NCBI GenBank assembly: GCA_905235525.1 | Contig: CAJOLW010000021.1 | Span: forward strand, 1 to 64,000 | Direction: 5' to 3' | Length of the DNA: 64,000 bases | Origin: an uncultured Bacteroidaceae bacterium | Lineage (GTDB): Bacteria > Bacteroidota > Bacteroidia > Bacteroidales > Bacteroidaceae | Part shown: piece by piece, positions 19,184 through 28,033 of the stretch | Layout: each line of letters starts with the position of its first letter | Position numbering within the stretch: position 1 is the first letter of the stretch | The notes under the pieces: model-generated | The model's input: only the letters and a program-made list of their open reading frames with translations | What the model was told of the DNA's origin: nothing | The model's database searches: none | Translations under genes and position numbers: made by a program

Positions 19184-20305
19184 TTATCGATGGGTTTTCT
19201 TCCAGAAGTTCACTCCCAAAAGGTATTTCAGTGTCCCGTATGTGTTGGTCAAACCGAACTTGTCCTTTCGATAGTCGTAGGTGTGTGCCTCAAAGATCAG
19301 ACCGCTGAACATCCTTGTGTTGTTCCAAAAGAAGGACATGCGCAGATTAAAGTCTGTAGAAACATTGTTCAGGATGGAACGTCTCAAATCTTCTGCTTCG
19401 GTGATGTTAGACCTTCGGTAACCAATACTGGGAATGAACGATATGGCAAAGAGCACATTGCGTCCCAACACACAGTTGTAATTATATCCTACGCTCACGC
19501 TATAGTCATTGTAGTTCACCTTGGTGAACAGCAGTGTAGAGTCTATATCCTCTTTGATGTAGTCTGGCAACTCCTCCTTGTTGAACGTGATGCGTTGGTG
19601 GTTATATTGAAATCCGACGCTCCAACTGCCACAACTTTTCCGCTGCACCGCATTGGCACCAAAAGCGGCAGGCCATGAGAAGTGGCGGTTGTTAAACATA
19701 TACATGGCATTGAATCCGTTGCATCTGGAATCAAGTCCATGAAAAGCCCTGTTTCTTCCCTTCGTTTCAATTCCACTCACACTCCTGATCTCTGCTCCCT
19801 TACCAGAATTGAAAGTATAATACTCAGCAAAAATTTTTGCTGTATGGATGACGAACGATTGCCGTAACGAGGTTCCGTTTGTCTTGCCCGCCTTAATGCC
19901 CAGGTCGTTCAAATTCCATACGGCGCCATATCCTAAGATGCTATAATAGATATATCCTCCGAGAATGACAGAAGGGTCAGACTGGATTACCATCGTGTTG
20001 CTTGTTTGCGATGACCGCAGAAAATAGTAGTCATGCCAATAGGACAATTCCATCTGGGCAGTCAAGTTATACTTCTGAGGCGTGACATAAGTTGTGTCGC
20101 ATCCCATGAAGAAATTCTCGACACTGCTCATGATGCGCAGGGGCAGGGAAGGTCTTTTCTTCTGCTCCGTTACCACCACACTGTCAAGGGTCTGTTCCTC
20201 TACCTCCTCAACCACACGTATAGAGTCATCTTGGGCATTCACCGTCACGCAACCAACAATGATCAGCGATGCTGCACATAAGATTTTTTTTATTCTCCTA
20301 TACAT
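19184..20305 (-). CDS. DUF4421-type outer-membrane-like protein
   Basis: 373 residues. The signal peptide (about 1-24, ending VNAQ) carries a Cys but no good lipobox. The mature part has many alternating aromatic strands (for example LTAQMELSYWHDYYF, SVSVGYNYNCVLG) and ends with an aromatic-rich stretch (LLGVNFWKKTHR), as in Bacteroidetes beta-barrel-like DUF4421 proteins. The function of the family is unknown. It precedes a CotH gene by 40 nt and follows the oxidoreductase by 46 nt of heptamer repeat, so co-transcription is likely. Confidence 0.75.
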   Translation of the reverse strand: MYRRIKKILCAASLIIVGCVTVNAQDDSIRVVEEVEEQTLDSVVVTEQKKRPSLPLRIMSSVENFFMGCDTTYVTPQKYNLTAQMELSYWHDYYFLRSSQTSNTMVIQSDPSVILGGYIYYSILGYGAVWNLNDLGIKAGKTNGTSLRQSFVIHTAKIFAEYYTFNSGKGAEIRSVSGIETKGRNRAFHGLDSRCNGFNAMYMFNNRHFSWPAAFGANAVQRKSCGSWSVGFQYNHQRITFNKEELPDYIKEDIDSTLLFTKVNYNDYSVSVGYNYNCVLGRNVLFAISFIPSIGYRRSNITEAEDLRRSILNNVSTDFNLRMSFFWNNTRMFSGLIFEAHTYDYRKDKFGLTNTYGTLKYLLGVNFWKKTHR

Positions 20306-20306
20306 A

Positions 20307-20355
20307 GCCCTAACCCTTAAACTCTAATATCTAAACTCTAATCCTTAAACTCTAA
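20307..20355. repeat. Seven heptamers filling the gap before the DUF4421 gene
   Basis: Seven consecutive 7-mers all ending TAA (plus strand): GCCCTAA, CCCTTAA, ACTCTAA, TATCTAA, ACTCTAA, TCCTTAA, ACTCTAA. The array begins next to the DUF4421 start codon and ends inside the stop codon of the oxidoreductase gene, so it forms the whole intergenic spacer. Confidence 0.9.
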
Positions 20356-21347
20356 AACTTTCCTAAGATTCGGTCCATTACCCAATTGGTGGGTGTTGCA
20401 CTGAGAGAGTCGCAATCGCATTTTTCTATTCCTCGCAAGTGTTTTACCACCTTTTCAATCAGTCCCATCTGCACATGTGGAGGATTGGGCACAACGATTT
20501 GTTCTTGTCCCCGTTCTGTGTCGAGCACGATTGGCTCATAATCAAATACAGAGAAGACTATTTTCCCTTTTGTCCCAACAATGGAGATTCGGTCTCTTCG
20601 TGCTGATTCGTGTGCCACAAAACACCAAGATGCACTTCCTGTCAATCCGTTGCTGAATCGGAAACAAGCATTAAACGTATCTTCTACTTTATACAAGCCT
20701 GCCATGTTTTGGCAGAATCCTTCAGCCTCCATGATAGGTCCAAACCAGTATTGCAGCAAGTCAATTTGGTGGGCAGCAAGGTCGTAGAAATACCCACCAC
20801 CTCCAGCCACTTCGGGCTGCAATCTCCACGGCATCTCCTTTCTGCTTTGATAGTCCAGTTCTCTCGGTGGCACAGCAAAACGAATTTGGACAGTCAACAC
20901 ATTCCCAATTTCTCCTCCAAATACAATTTGTTTCACTTTCTCAAAATAGGGTAAATAACGCCTGTAAAATGCGACAAAACAAGGAATACCCGTGAGTTGG
21001 CTGATACGGTTCACCCTCAGACAATCCTCATAACTGGCAGCCAGCGGCTTCTCAATGTAGGCTGGCTTTCCCGCCTTCATCGCCATGATGGCAAAAGTGG
21101 CATGAGAGGATGGGGGAGTGGCAATATACACCGCCGTCACCTCTGGATCGCTTACCAAAGACTGGGCATCAGCAGAATATTTCTTGATGCCATGGCGTTC
21201 TGCATAGGACTTTGCCTTGTCCTTGTCACGGCTCATCACTGCCACCACTTCACTTCCTTCAATCTTACCAAATGCAGGGCCACTCTTCTTCTCCGTCACC
21301 TCACCGCAACCAATGAACCCCCATTTGACTATATTTTGATTCTCCAT
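20352..21347 (-). CDS. Gfo/Idh/MocA-family NAD(P)-dependent oxidoreductase
   Basis: 331 residues with an N-terminal Rossmann fold (WGFIGCGEVTEKK, residues about 9-21) and the family signature EKPLA near residue 98, which carries the conserved Lys. The C-terminal alpha/beta domain has AAHQIDLLQYWFG, with the conserved His region. Members oxidise or reduce sugars, inositols or related polyols; the substrate here cannot be told from sequence. It has its own promoter and probably leads an operon with DUF4421 and the second CotH gene. Confidence 0.85.
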   Translation of the reverse strand: MENQNIVKWGFIGCGEVTEKKSGPAFGKIEGSEVVAVMSRDKDKAKSYAERHGIKKYSADAQSLVSDPEVTAVYIATPPSSHATFAIMAMKAGKPAYIEKPLAASYEDCLRVNRISQLTGIPCFVAFYRRYLPYFEKVKQIVFGGEIGNVLTVQIRFAVPPRELDYQSRKEMPWRLQPEVAGGGGYFYDLAAHQIDLLQYWFGPIMEAEGFCQNMAGLYKVEDTFNACFRFSNGLTGSASWCFVAHESARRDRISIVGTKGKIVFSVFDYEPIVLDTERGQEQIVVPNPPHVQMGLIEKVVKHLRGIEKCDCDSLSATPTNWVMDRILGKF

Positions 21348-21350
21348 TTC

Positions 21351-21378
21351 TGTAAAGTTTAGAGTTTAAGGGTTAGAG
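21351..21378. repeat. Heptamer array upstream of the oxidoreductase start
   Basis: Four 7-mers (TGTAAAG, TTTAGAG, TTTAAGG, GTTAGAG) immediately upstream of the start codon at 21345-21347, of the same type and strand sense as those before DUF4421. A further TTCTTAACCC-TTAACC stretch follows at 21411-21427. Confidence 0.75.
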
Positions 21379-21437
21379 AGGGCTAAAGCGGTGCAGACAA
21401 TTGCCATAAATTCTTAACCCTTAACCTTGATTAGCTG

Positions 21438-21468
21438 CAAAATTACGATAAAAAATCCAATCATCAAA
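21438..21468 (-). promoter_or_regulatory. Promoter of the oxidoreductase operon
   Basis: On the minus strand, TTTG (21465-21468), 19 nt, then TAATTTTG (21438-21445). A good match to the Bacteroidetes consensus. Leader of about 85 nt contains the heptamer array. Confidence 0.75.
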
Positions 21469-21644
21469 AGAAAATCTCGATAGAGCCCCTTTTTATAGAT
21501 TCTTTTTAGTCAATAGATTGATTTTTTATTGATTGTTCTACATATTTTACTCCTTTAGTTTTAGATATAAATAGTAATTGTTCTTTGGTATCCATGAGAA
21601 AAGAAAAGGGAAGAAAATCGTAACCTCTTAACCTTTGAATGCGG

Positions 21645-21735
21645 GCACCGTGCGTGAAATGTTATACGCTGAGTGCCCGAAATATTATGCGCACAGTGCA
21701 CGAAATGACTCGCGCACCGTGCCGATGTTTGGCCG
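21645..21735. repeat. 23-bp tandem repeat of GCACnGTGC-centred units
   Basis: Three full units (21645-21667, 21668-21690, 21691-21713) and a partial fourth from 21714. Units begin GCACCGTGC, GCTGAGTGC, GCACAGTGC and GCACCGTGC and three share CGAAAT/TGAAAT nine to eleven bases in. The nonamer is a small palindrome, repeated at about two helical turns. GC-rich against an A+T-rich background. No coding potential. Confidence 0.85.
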
Positions 21736-21783
21736 ACTTGAACTTTTTCATTTTCTCATTCTTCCATTCTGTCATTTTTTTCT

Positions 21784-21791
21784 TACCTTTG
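21784..21791 (+). promoter_or_regulatory. -7 element overlapping the start of tex
   Basis: TACCTTTG ends only 4 nt before the tex ATG (21796). If used, the transcript would begin at or next to the start codon, that is, be leaderless or nearly so. No clear -33 TTTG. Confidence 0.55.
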
Positions 21792-21795
21792 CATC

Positions 21796-23961
21796 ATGAA
21801 TACAATTTTCACAAAACTCATATCGAAGGCAACAGGCATCAGTGAACGGCAGGTTGCTGGTACTGTAGGGCTTTTGGAAGAGGGATGCACCATCCCGTTC
21901 ATCAGCCGATACCGAAAAGAAGTGACTGGTGTACTTGACGAAGTGCAAGTGGCGAGTGTGAGTGACCAACTGGAGAAATTGAGTGAGTTGGCAAAACGTA
22001 AGGAGACCATCCTGAAAACCATTGAGGAGCAGGGCAAACTGACTCCAGAGTTGAAGTCTCGTGTGGAAGGTTCATGGGACAGCACAGAACTGGAGGATAT
22101 ATACTTGCCTTTCAAACCGAAGAGGAAGACTCGTGCTGAGGTGGCTCGGCAAAAGGGATTGGAGCCATTGGCAACTTTCCTGATGATGCAAAACCCTTCT
22201 GCAGATGTGGACAAGAAGGCAAAGGAGTTTGTCAGCAAAGAAAAGGGTGTGGCAAGTACGGAGGAAGCCATACAGGGTGCTCAAGACATCATAGCCGAAC
22301 AGGTGAGTGAGAGTGAAGAAGCAAGAAACATTGTGCGCTTCAACTTCAAAAAAGATGCAGTTATCACCTCTGTGAGGGTGAAGGCAAAGGCAAAGACGAA
22401 AGAGGAGAAAGAGGAATGGGAACAAAAAGCACTGAAATTCCGTGACTATTTTGATTTTTCTGAGAAACTTGTCAAGTGTGCCTCCCACCGTCTGCTTGCC
22501 ATGCGCCGAGGTGAGGCTGAGGGTATTTTGAGGGTGAACATCAGTGGTGATGATGAGCGATGCCTTGACAGGCTGGACCGACAATTCCTGCGCAATTCAT
22601 GTAAGAGTGCTGAATTGGTGTGGGATGCCATTGAAGACGGTTTCAAGCGATTGCTCAAGCCCAGCATCGAGACGGAATTTGCTAACCTCTCCAAAGAACG
22701 TGCTGACCAAGAGGCCATCCGCATCTTTGTCAAGAACCTTGAACAGTTGCTTATGTCACCTCCATTGGGACAAAAACGTGTCTTGGCGCTTGATCCAGGT
22801 TTCCGCACAGGCTGCAAAGTGGTGTGTCTTGATGCTGAGGGCAATCTGCTCCACAACGAAGCCATTTATCCCCATCCTCCTAAGAATGAACGCCGTGCTG
22901 CAGCAGACAAACTGTGGACACTCACCAAGCAATACAAGATTGAAGCCATCTCCATTGGCAATGGAACCGCCAGCCGAGAAACAGAAGAGTTTGTGCGCGG
23001 ACTTGGTTTGCCCAAAGAAATTCAGATTTTTGTAGTGAGTGAAGACGGTGCCAGTATTTACTCAGCCTCCAAGGTGGCACGAGACGAGTTTCCTGACTAT
23101 GATGTGACCGTGCGTGGAGCAGTCAGCATTGGTCGCCGTCTCATGGACCCCTTGGCAGAACTGGTGAAGATTGACCCCAACAGCATCGGAGTGGGGCAGT
23201 ACCAGAAAGATGTAGATCAGAAGGAACTGAAGCACTCTCTCGACCAAACTGTGGAACTCTGTGTGAACAAGGTGGGCGTGAACGTGAACACTGCCAGCAA
23301 ACATCTGCTCACATACATCTCAGGTCTTGGTCCTGCCATCGCCCAAAACATTGTCACCTATCGGGCAGAGAATGCTGCCTTCACCTCCCGTAAGGATTTG
23401 CTGAAAGTGCCAAAGTTGGGTCCTAAGGCGTATGAACAGGCGGCGGGATTCTTACGTGTGAGTGGAGGAAAGCAACCCTTGGACAACAGCGCTGTGCACC
23501 CTGAGAGTTACCCCATTGTGGAACGAATGGCAAAAGATCTGCACTGTTCTGTGGCAGAACTGATGGCAAACAAGGAACTGCGCAGTCATATCGACATTCG
23601 TAAATATGTGACAGACAAAGTGGGTCTTCCCACCCTTGAAGATATCATGCAGGAACTTGACAAGCCAGGCCGTGACCCTCGTCAGCAACTTACCGTATTC
23701 GAATTCTCTAAAGATGTGAAGGAATTGGAAGATGTGCAGGTCGGTATGGTTTTGCCAGGCATCATCACTAATATCACCAACTTCGGATGCTTTGTTGATG
23801 TAGGTGTCCATACCAAAGGACTTGTCCACATCAGTGAACTGGCTGACCATTTTGTGAAAGATCCTTCAGAAGAAGTTCAACTGCATCAGCATGTCACGGT
23901 GCGTGTGATTGGAGTAGATTTACAACGCGGCAGAATGCAACTTAGCATGAAGGGACTTTAG
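21796..23961 (+). CDS. tex: Tex family RNA-binding transcription accessory protein
   Basis: 721 residues; cytoplasmic nucleic-acid-binding protein thought to act with RNA polymerase or in RNA turnover. The N-terminus (ISERQVAGTVGLLEEG, IPFISRYRKE) is the Tex signature. An RNase H-like YqgF fold (VLALDPGFRTGCK, near residue 330), helix-hairpin-helix motifs (YISGLGPAIAQNIVTYR) and a C-terminal S1 RNA-binding domain (VGMVLPGIITNITNFGCFVD, about 645-720) follow in the usual order. Length is typical. The start is fixed by family alignment although the -7 element nearly touches it. Confidence 0.95.
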   Translation: MNTIFTKLISKATGISERQVAGTVGLLEEGCTIPFISRYRKEVTGVLDEVQVASVSDQLEKLSELAKRKETILKTIEEQGKLTPELKSRVEGSWDSTELEDIYLPFKPKRKTRAEVARQKGLEPLATFLMMQNPSADVDKKAKEFVSKEKGVASTEEAIQGAQDIIAEQVSESEEARNIVRFNFKKDAVITSVRVKAKAKTKEEKEEWEQKALKFRDYFDFSEKLVKCASHRLLAMRRGEAEGILRVNISGDDERCLDRLDRQFLRNSCKSAELVWDAIEDGFKRLLKPSIETEFANLSKERADQEAIRIFVKNLEQLLMSPPLGQKRVLALDPGFRTGCKVVCLDAEGNLLHNEAIYPHPPKNERRAAADKLWTLTKQYKIEAISIGNGTASRETEEFVRGLGLPKEIQIFVVSEDGASIYSASKVARDEFPDYDVTVRGAVSIGRRLMDPLAELVKIDPNSIGVGQYQKDVDQKELKHSLDQTVELCVNKVGVNVNTASKHLLTYISGLGPAIAQNIVTYRAENAAFTSRKDLLKVPKLGPKAYEQAAGFLRVSGGKQPLDNSAVHPESYPIVERMAKDLHCSVAELMANKELRSHIDIRKYVTDKVGLPTLEDIMQELDKPGRDPRQQLTVFEFSKDVKELEDVQVGMVLPGIITNITNFGCFVDVGVHTKGLVHISELADHFVKDPSEEVQLHQHVTVRVIGVDLQRGRMQLSMKGL

Positions 23962-24093
23962 CGGTTCCATCTTGTTAGAATGTAAGTGGCTGATTTTTCT
24001 GATATTCATTTTTTTTCAGTCCCTCATTCTTTTATTATTTAATGTAACGTTGGCTCTGCCGAAGTAACTGGCACTCGGAAAAGTACAAATAAA

Positions 24094-24125
24094 TTTGGCT
24101 TTTCAGTCGTTTTTACGTAACTTTG
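24094..24125 (+). promoter_or_regulatory. Promoter of rlmD
   Basis: TTTG (24094-24097), 20 nt, TAACTTTG (24118-24125). Full match to the Bacteroidetes promoter; 19 nt from the start. Confidence 0.85.
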
Positions 24126-24144
24126 CACTGAAATTGTTGAATAT

Positions 24145-25568
24145 ATGGCTCGAAATAAAAAGAAGATGCTCCCGATGTTGGAGCATGTGACCATCACTGC
24201 GTGTGCTGCAGAAGGTAAGGCGTTGGCAAGGGTGGACGACAAGGTGGTGTTTGTGCCTTTTGTTGTTCCTGGCGATGTGGTGGACCTGCAGGTGAAGAAG
24301 AAGAAAAGTTCGTATATGGAGGCTGTGGCTGTGAAGTTTCACGAATATTCTCCTTTGCGCGCCACACCTAAATGCCGCCACTATGGTGTGTGTGGCGGGT
24401 GCAAATGGCAGTGCCTCCAGTATGAGGAGCAGTTGAAGGCGAAACAGCAGCAGGTGTATGATAACCTGACCCGCATAGGGAAGGTGGAACTGCCTGAGTT
24501 TATGCCGATCTTAGGGAGCAAAAATGTGTATGGCTACCGCAATAAGTTGGAGTTTGGTTTCAGCAACAAGCGCTGGTTGACAGAGGAAGAGGTAAGGCAG
24601 GATGTGAAGTATGAGGTGATGGATGCTGTGGGGTTCCATATCACGGGCGCGTTCGACAAAATCTTGGACATTACGGAGTGCCATCTGATGGATGATATCA
24701 ACAATCAGATTCGTAATGACATCCGTGAGTATGCCCTTGAAAAAGGGCTTGAATTTTATGATTTGAGGGAGAATAGGGGACTGCTCCGTTCACTGATGAT
24801 TCGCACCTCGAATACGGGGGAATTGATGTTTTTGGTGCAGTTCCGAATTGATTCACATGAGGAGCAGAAAATGGCAGATGATTTGATGCAACATTTGAGT
24901 GAAACCTTTCCTCAAATAACATCATTGCTTTATGTTGATAATCATAAGGCTAACGATACGTTTGGTGACCGATTTATGTAGTGAAAGGGAAGGATCACAT
25001 CTACGAGCAGATGGAGAATTTGCGTTTCAAAGTAGGCCCCAAATCCTTCTATCAGACGAACACGGAACAAGCGTATGAACTCTATAAAGTGGCACGCGAT
25101 TTTGCAGGATTGACGGGCGAGGAATTAGTGTATGATTTATACACAGGTACTGGCACCATTGCCAATTTTGTGGCCCGTCAGGCTCGTCTGGTCATTGGCA
25201 TAGAGTATGTGCCAGAAGCCATTGAGGATGCGAAAGTGAACTCTGAAATCAACGGCATCGCCAACACGCTGTTCTATGCAGGTGACATGAAGGACATCCT
25301 CAACAAGGAGTTCATTGAGACACATGGTCGTCCAGATGTTATCATTACAGACCCTCCACGTGCAGGCATGCATCAGGATGTGATTGACACCATCTTGTTT
25401 GCTGCTCCCCATCGCATTGTGTATGTTAGTTGCAATCCTGCTACACAGGCGCGTGACCTCCAGTTGCTTGACGTCGATTACCAGGTGATGAAGATTCAGC
25501 CTGTCGATATGTTCCCTCACACCCAACACGTGGAGAATGTCGTCTTGCTGGAAAGAAGAATAAAATGA
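24145..25568 (+). pseudogene. rlmD: 23S rRNA (uracil-5-)-methyltransferase, broken by a one-base frameshift
   Basis: RlmD/RumA-type enzyme using SAM to methylate a uracil in 23S rRNA. Order: TRAM-like domain, a [4Fe-4S] cysteine cluster (CRHYGVCGGCKWQC), central domain, then the methyltransferase fold with YDLYTGTGTIANF, DPPRAGM and the catalytic SCNPAT. The first frame ends at TAG 24976-24978 (FGDRFM), while the protein continues as PIYVVKGKDHIYE in the next frame to 25568. One missing base near 24967-24972, for example a C in GACCG, restores 474 residues. A second in-frame start at 24981 exists but would lack the RNA-binding half. A sequence error is the simplest reading. Confidence 0.88.
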
Positions 25569-25600
25569 AAGAATAAAGGAGTTAGAGTAAGCAATATGAA

Positions 25601-25635
25601 TTGAATTTTAATTCTCGATTCTCAATTATCAATTA
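25601..25635 (+). repeat. Heptamer array before the pseudouridine synthase gene
   Basis: Five 7-mers: TTGAATT, TTAATTC, TCGATTC, TCAATTA, TCAATTA, ending 5 nt before the ATG at 25641. It replaces any recognisable Shine-Dalgarno sequence. Confidence 0.8.
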
Positions 25636-25640
25636 ACGAA

Positions 25641-26561
25641 ATGAGCGCATATTCTGATTATAAGGCAGCCAATCATTACACCACTTATACGGTGAAGGAA
25701 CCGATGGAACTGATGCAATTCCTCATGACCACGATTTCGGGTATTTCCCGCACGAAGGCCAAAGAGTATCTGAGTCAGCGCATGGTGTATGTCGATAAGG
25801 AAATCACGACGCAGTACAACTATCCCCTCAAGTCTGGACAGATGGTTCAGGTGACAAAAAATCGCCATAAGCATGCCTTCACCAACAAATGGGTGCGCAT
25901 TGTGTATGAGGATGCTTTTTTGCTGGTGGTGGAGAAGAAGGAGGGCATTTTGACCAATGCGCTGGCTGGTGACCGGCACGAGAATGTGAAGGCGATTCTG
26001 GATGAGTATGTAAAGCGTCAGAATCGATCGTTCTCAGTCCATACCGTTCATCGTCTTGACCGAGGTACATCGGGGCTTCTCGTCTTTGCCAAGCGTAGGG
26101 ACATCCAAAAGATTTTCACGGATAATTGGCAGGATATCGTGATTGACCGCCGCTACATTGCGGTGGTTCAAGGGGAAATGGAGAAGGACAGTGGTACGGT
26201 CACTTCATGGCTAAGCGACAATCGGATGTTTGTTTCTTACTCTACACCTTACGATAATGGGGGGAAACAGGCTGTGACTCATTACCGCACGCTTCAACGT
26301 AAGAATGGTTATTCTTTGGTTGAATTCAAACTTGAGACAGGCAGAAAGAACCAGATTCGTGTCCACATGAGTGACTTGCATCACCCCATTGTGGGAGACC
26401 ATAAGTATGGCAGCACGGTGGAGGCTTATGGTGACCGCAGTAACCCGGTGGGGCGTTTTTGTTTACATGCTTACCGTCTTGTATTCCGTCATCCCATCAC
26501 GGGTGAAGAACTCAAATTTGAAACACCATATCCTGCTGCTTTTACAAGTCTGTTGAAATAG
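25641..26561 (+). CDS. RluA/RluD-family pseudouridine synthase
   Basis: 306 residues. An S4-like RNA-binding domain at about 20-75 (ISRTKAKEYLSQRMVYVD) precedes the RluA catalytic domain with HRLDRGTSGLLVF, where Asp140 is the catalytic residue. LETGRKNQIRVH and LHAYRLVFRHP are further family motifs. It isomerises uridine in rRNA or tRNA; the exact site cannot be assigned from sequence. It lies 72 nt behind rlmD, making an RNA-modification pair. Confidence 0.92.
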   Translation: MSAYSDYKAANHYTTYTVKEPMELMQFLMTTISGISRTKAKEYLSQRMVYVDKEITTQYNYPLKSGQMVQVTKNRHKHAFTNKWVRIVYEDAFLLVVEKKEGILTNALAGDRHENVKAILDEYVKRQNRSFSVHTVHRLDRGTSGLLVFAKRRDIQKIFTDNWQDIVIDRRYIAVVQGEMEKDSGTVTSWLSDNRMFVSYSTPYDNGGKQAVTHYRTLQRKNGYSLVEFKLETGRKNQIRVHMSDLHHPIVGDHKYGSTVEAYGDRSNPVGRFCLHAYRLVFRHPITGEELKFETPYPAAFTSLLK

Positions 26562-26641
26562 GACAGTTGTAGTGGGGCATGGCGCTTCGGAACTTGGTGG
26601 CGAGAAAAACGCATGTTTGTAGTCATAAATATTGTGAAAGA

Positions 26642-26673
26642 TTTGAATTTTTGAAGAGAATGTGCTATATTTG
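26642..26673 (+). promoter_or_regulatory. Promoter of rpoD
   Basis: TTTG (26642-26645), 20 nt, TATATTTG (26666-26673), 22 nt before the start. Near-ideal Bacteroidetes promoter, consistent with a housekeeping gene. Confidence 0.85.
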
Positions 26674-26695
26674 CATGCTTTTTTACGCGTAAAGT

Positions 26696-27565
26696 ATGAG
26701 ACAATTAAAAATTACCAAGTCAATCACGAACCGTGAGAGTGCTTCGTTGGATAAGTACTTGCAGGAAATTGGTCGTGAGGAGTTAATCACTGTAGAGGAA
26801 GAGGTTGAATTGGCTGCGAAGATTCGCAAGGGAGGTGTCGAAGGCAGAAGAGCTTTGGAAAAACTGACAAGAGCGAACCTTCGCTTTGTCGTTTCTGTAG
26901 CCAAGCAGTACCAGAATCAGGGCTTGAGTCTGCCCGACCTTATCAATGAGGGCAATCTGGGTTTGATTAAGGCTGCCGAGAAGTTTGATGAGACACGAGG
27001 TTTCAAGTTCATCAGTTATGCCGTTTGGTGGATTCGTCAGTCCATTCTGCAGGCATTGGCCGAGCAAAGCCGCATCGTGCGCCTGCCACTCAATCAGGTG
27101 GGCTCGCTCAACAAGATTGGCAAGGCATTCTCAAAGTTTGAACAGGAGAATGAACGCCGACCTTCACCAGAGGAATTGGCTGCTCAACTTGACCTCCCTG
27201 TCGATAAGGTGGCTGACACGATGAAGGTGAGTGGACGCCACATCAGTGTGGATGCTCCATTTGTGGAGGGCGAGGACAATAGTCTGCTTGACATCCTCTC
27301 AAACCCTGACTCTCCGTCAGCAGACCGCACTTTGGTGACGGAATCCTTGCAGAAGGAGATAGAGCGTGCCCTTGACACTTTGACTACCCGTGAGAAGGAA
27401 ATCATCAAGATGTTTTTTGGCCTGGGCGAACCAGAGAAGACTTTGGAGGAGATCGGTGACCGTTTCAACCTGACTCGTGAACGTGTGCGCCAAATCAAGG
27501 AAAAGGCAATCAGACGTTTGCGATCACAGTCGAAAAGCCGCTTGCTGAAAACTTATTTGGGATAA
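26696..27565 (+). CDS. rpoD: Primary RNA polymerase sigma factor
   Basis: 289 residues, the compact size usual for the Bacteroidetes housekeeping sigma factor, which lacks a long region 1.1. Region 1.2 ([16 protein letters not shown]), region 2 ([18 protein letters not shown], and [13 protein letters not shown] contacting the -7 element), region 3 and region 4 with the helix-turn-helix ([19 protein letters not shown]) are all intact. This is the factor expected to read the TAnnTTTG promoters listed here. Confidence 0.96.
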   Translation: MRQLKITKSITNRESASLDKYLQEIGREELITVEEEVELAAKIRKGGVEGRRALEKLTRANLRFVVSVAKQYQNQGLSLPDLINEGNLGLIKAAEKFDETRGFKFISYAVWWIRQSILQALAEQSRIVRLPLNQVGSLNKIGKAFSKFEQENERRPSPEELAAQLDLPVDKVADTMKVSGRHISVDAPFVEGEDNSLLDILSNPDSPSADRTLVTESLQKEIERALDTLTTREKEIIKMFFGLGEPEKTLEEIGDRFNLTRERVRQIKEKAIRRLRSQSKSRLLKTYLG

Positions 27566-27610
27566 AGATTCAAAAACCGCAAATTTAGAGTATATTTAAC
27601 GAAGGATAGG

Positions 27611-28033
27611 ATGAGAAGAATCGTTTTGATGATTGTATTGTCTGTCGTAACACTGCTTGCGATGGCGAAACAGAAGCCGACACAATATGGGCGAGGTGTG
27701 GGAAAGGTGTATCTCTTTGGTGTAAGCCAACAGTTGACGGATTCTGTCGTCTATATCACCATTATCAATGAAGTGGATAGTTTCGATTTGGCGAAAAGAA
27801 CCAAGTTTCTCCCTTTCCGTTCAGAATTCAGTTTGCAGTTGAGGGAGTACATGGAAGGGACGCTGAAAAAGGATCACCAGACAACATGCGTCTTCTTTTC
27901 GAAAAGTCGCAAGAAACTATCGAAGAAGTATTACAAGATAAAGAAACGTTATCTTGACAATCCTTATACGAAGATTATACCTATTGACAGTTTCCGATTC
28001 AAGCATCCAATGGAGTCTTTTGGTAATGAATAG
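27611..28033 (+). CDS. Small secreted protein of unknown function
   Basis: 140 residues. An N-terminal signal peptide (about 1-19, cut near LAMA) is followed by a basic mature protein with a lysine-rich segment (SKSRKKLSKKYYKIKKRY). I recognise no domain. Its stop overlaps the start of the downstream C11 peptidase gene by 8 nt, so the two are translationally linked. Lies 45 nt after rpoD. Confidence 0.75.
   Translation: MRRIVLMIVLSVVTLLAMAKQKPTQYGRGVGKVYLFGVSQQLTDSVVYITIINEVDSFDLAKRTKFLPFRSEFSLQLREYMEGTLKKDHQTTCVFFSKSRKKLSKKYYKIKKRYLDNPYTKIIPIDSFRFKHPMESFGNE

Larger units (their letters stand above)
21348..21795. other. Regulatory gap between oxidoreductase and tex
   Basis: 448 nt with no gene. 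From left to right: heptamer array, minus-strand promoter (21438-21468), an A+T-rich stretch, a 23-nt tandem repeat (21645-21735) and the tex -7 element (21784-21791). Confidence 0.8.

Noticed and set aside
21645..21735. A small CRISPR array
   Set aside because: The units are contiguous 23-mers with no unique spacers between them, and no cas gene is present.
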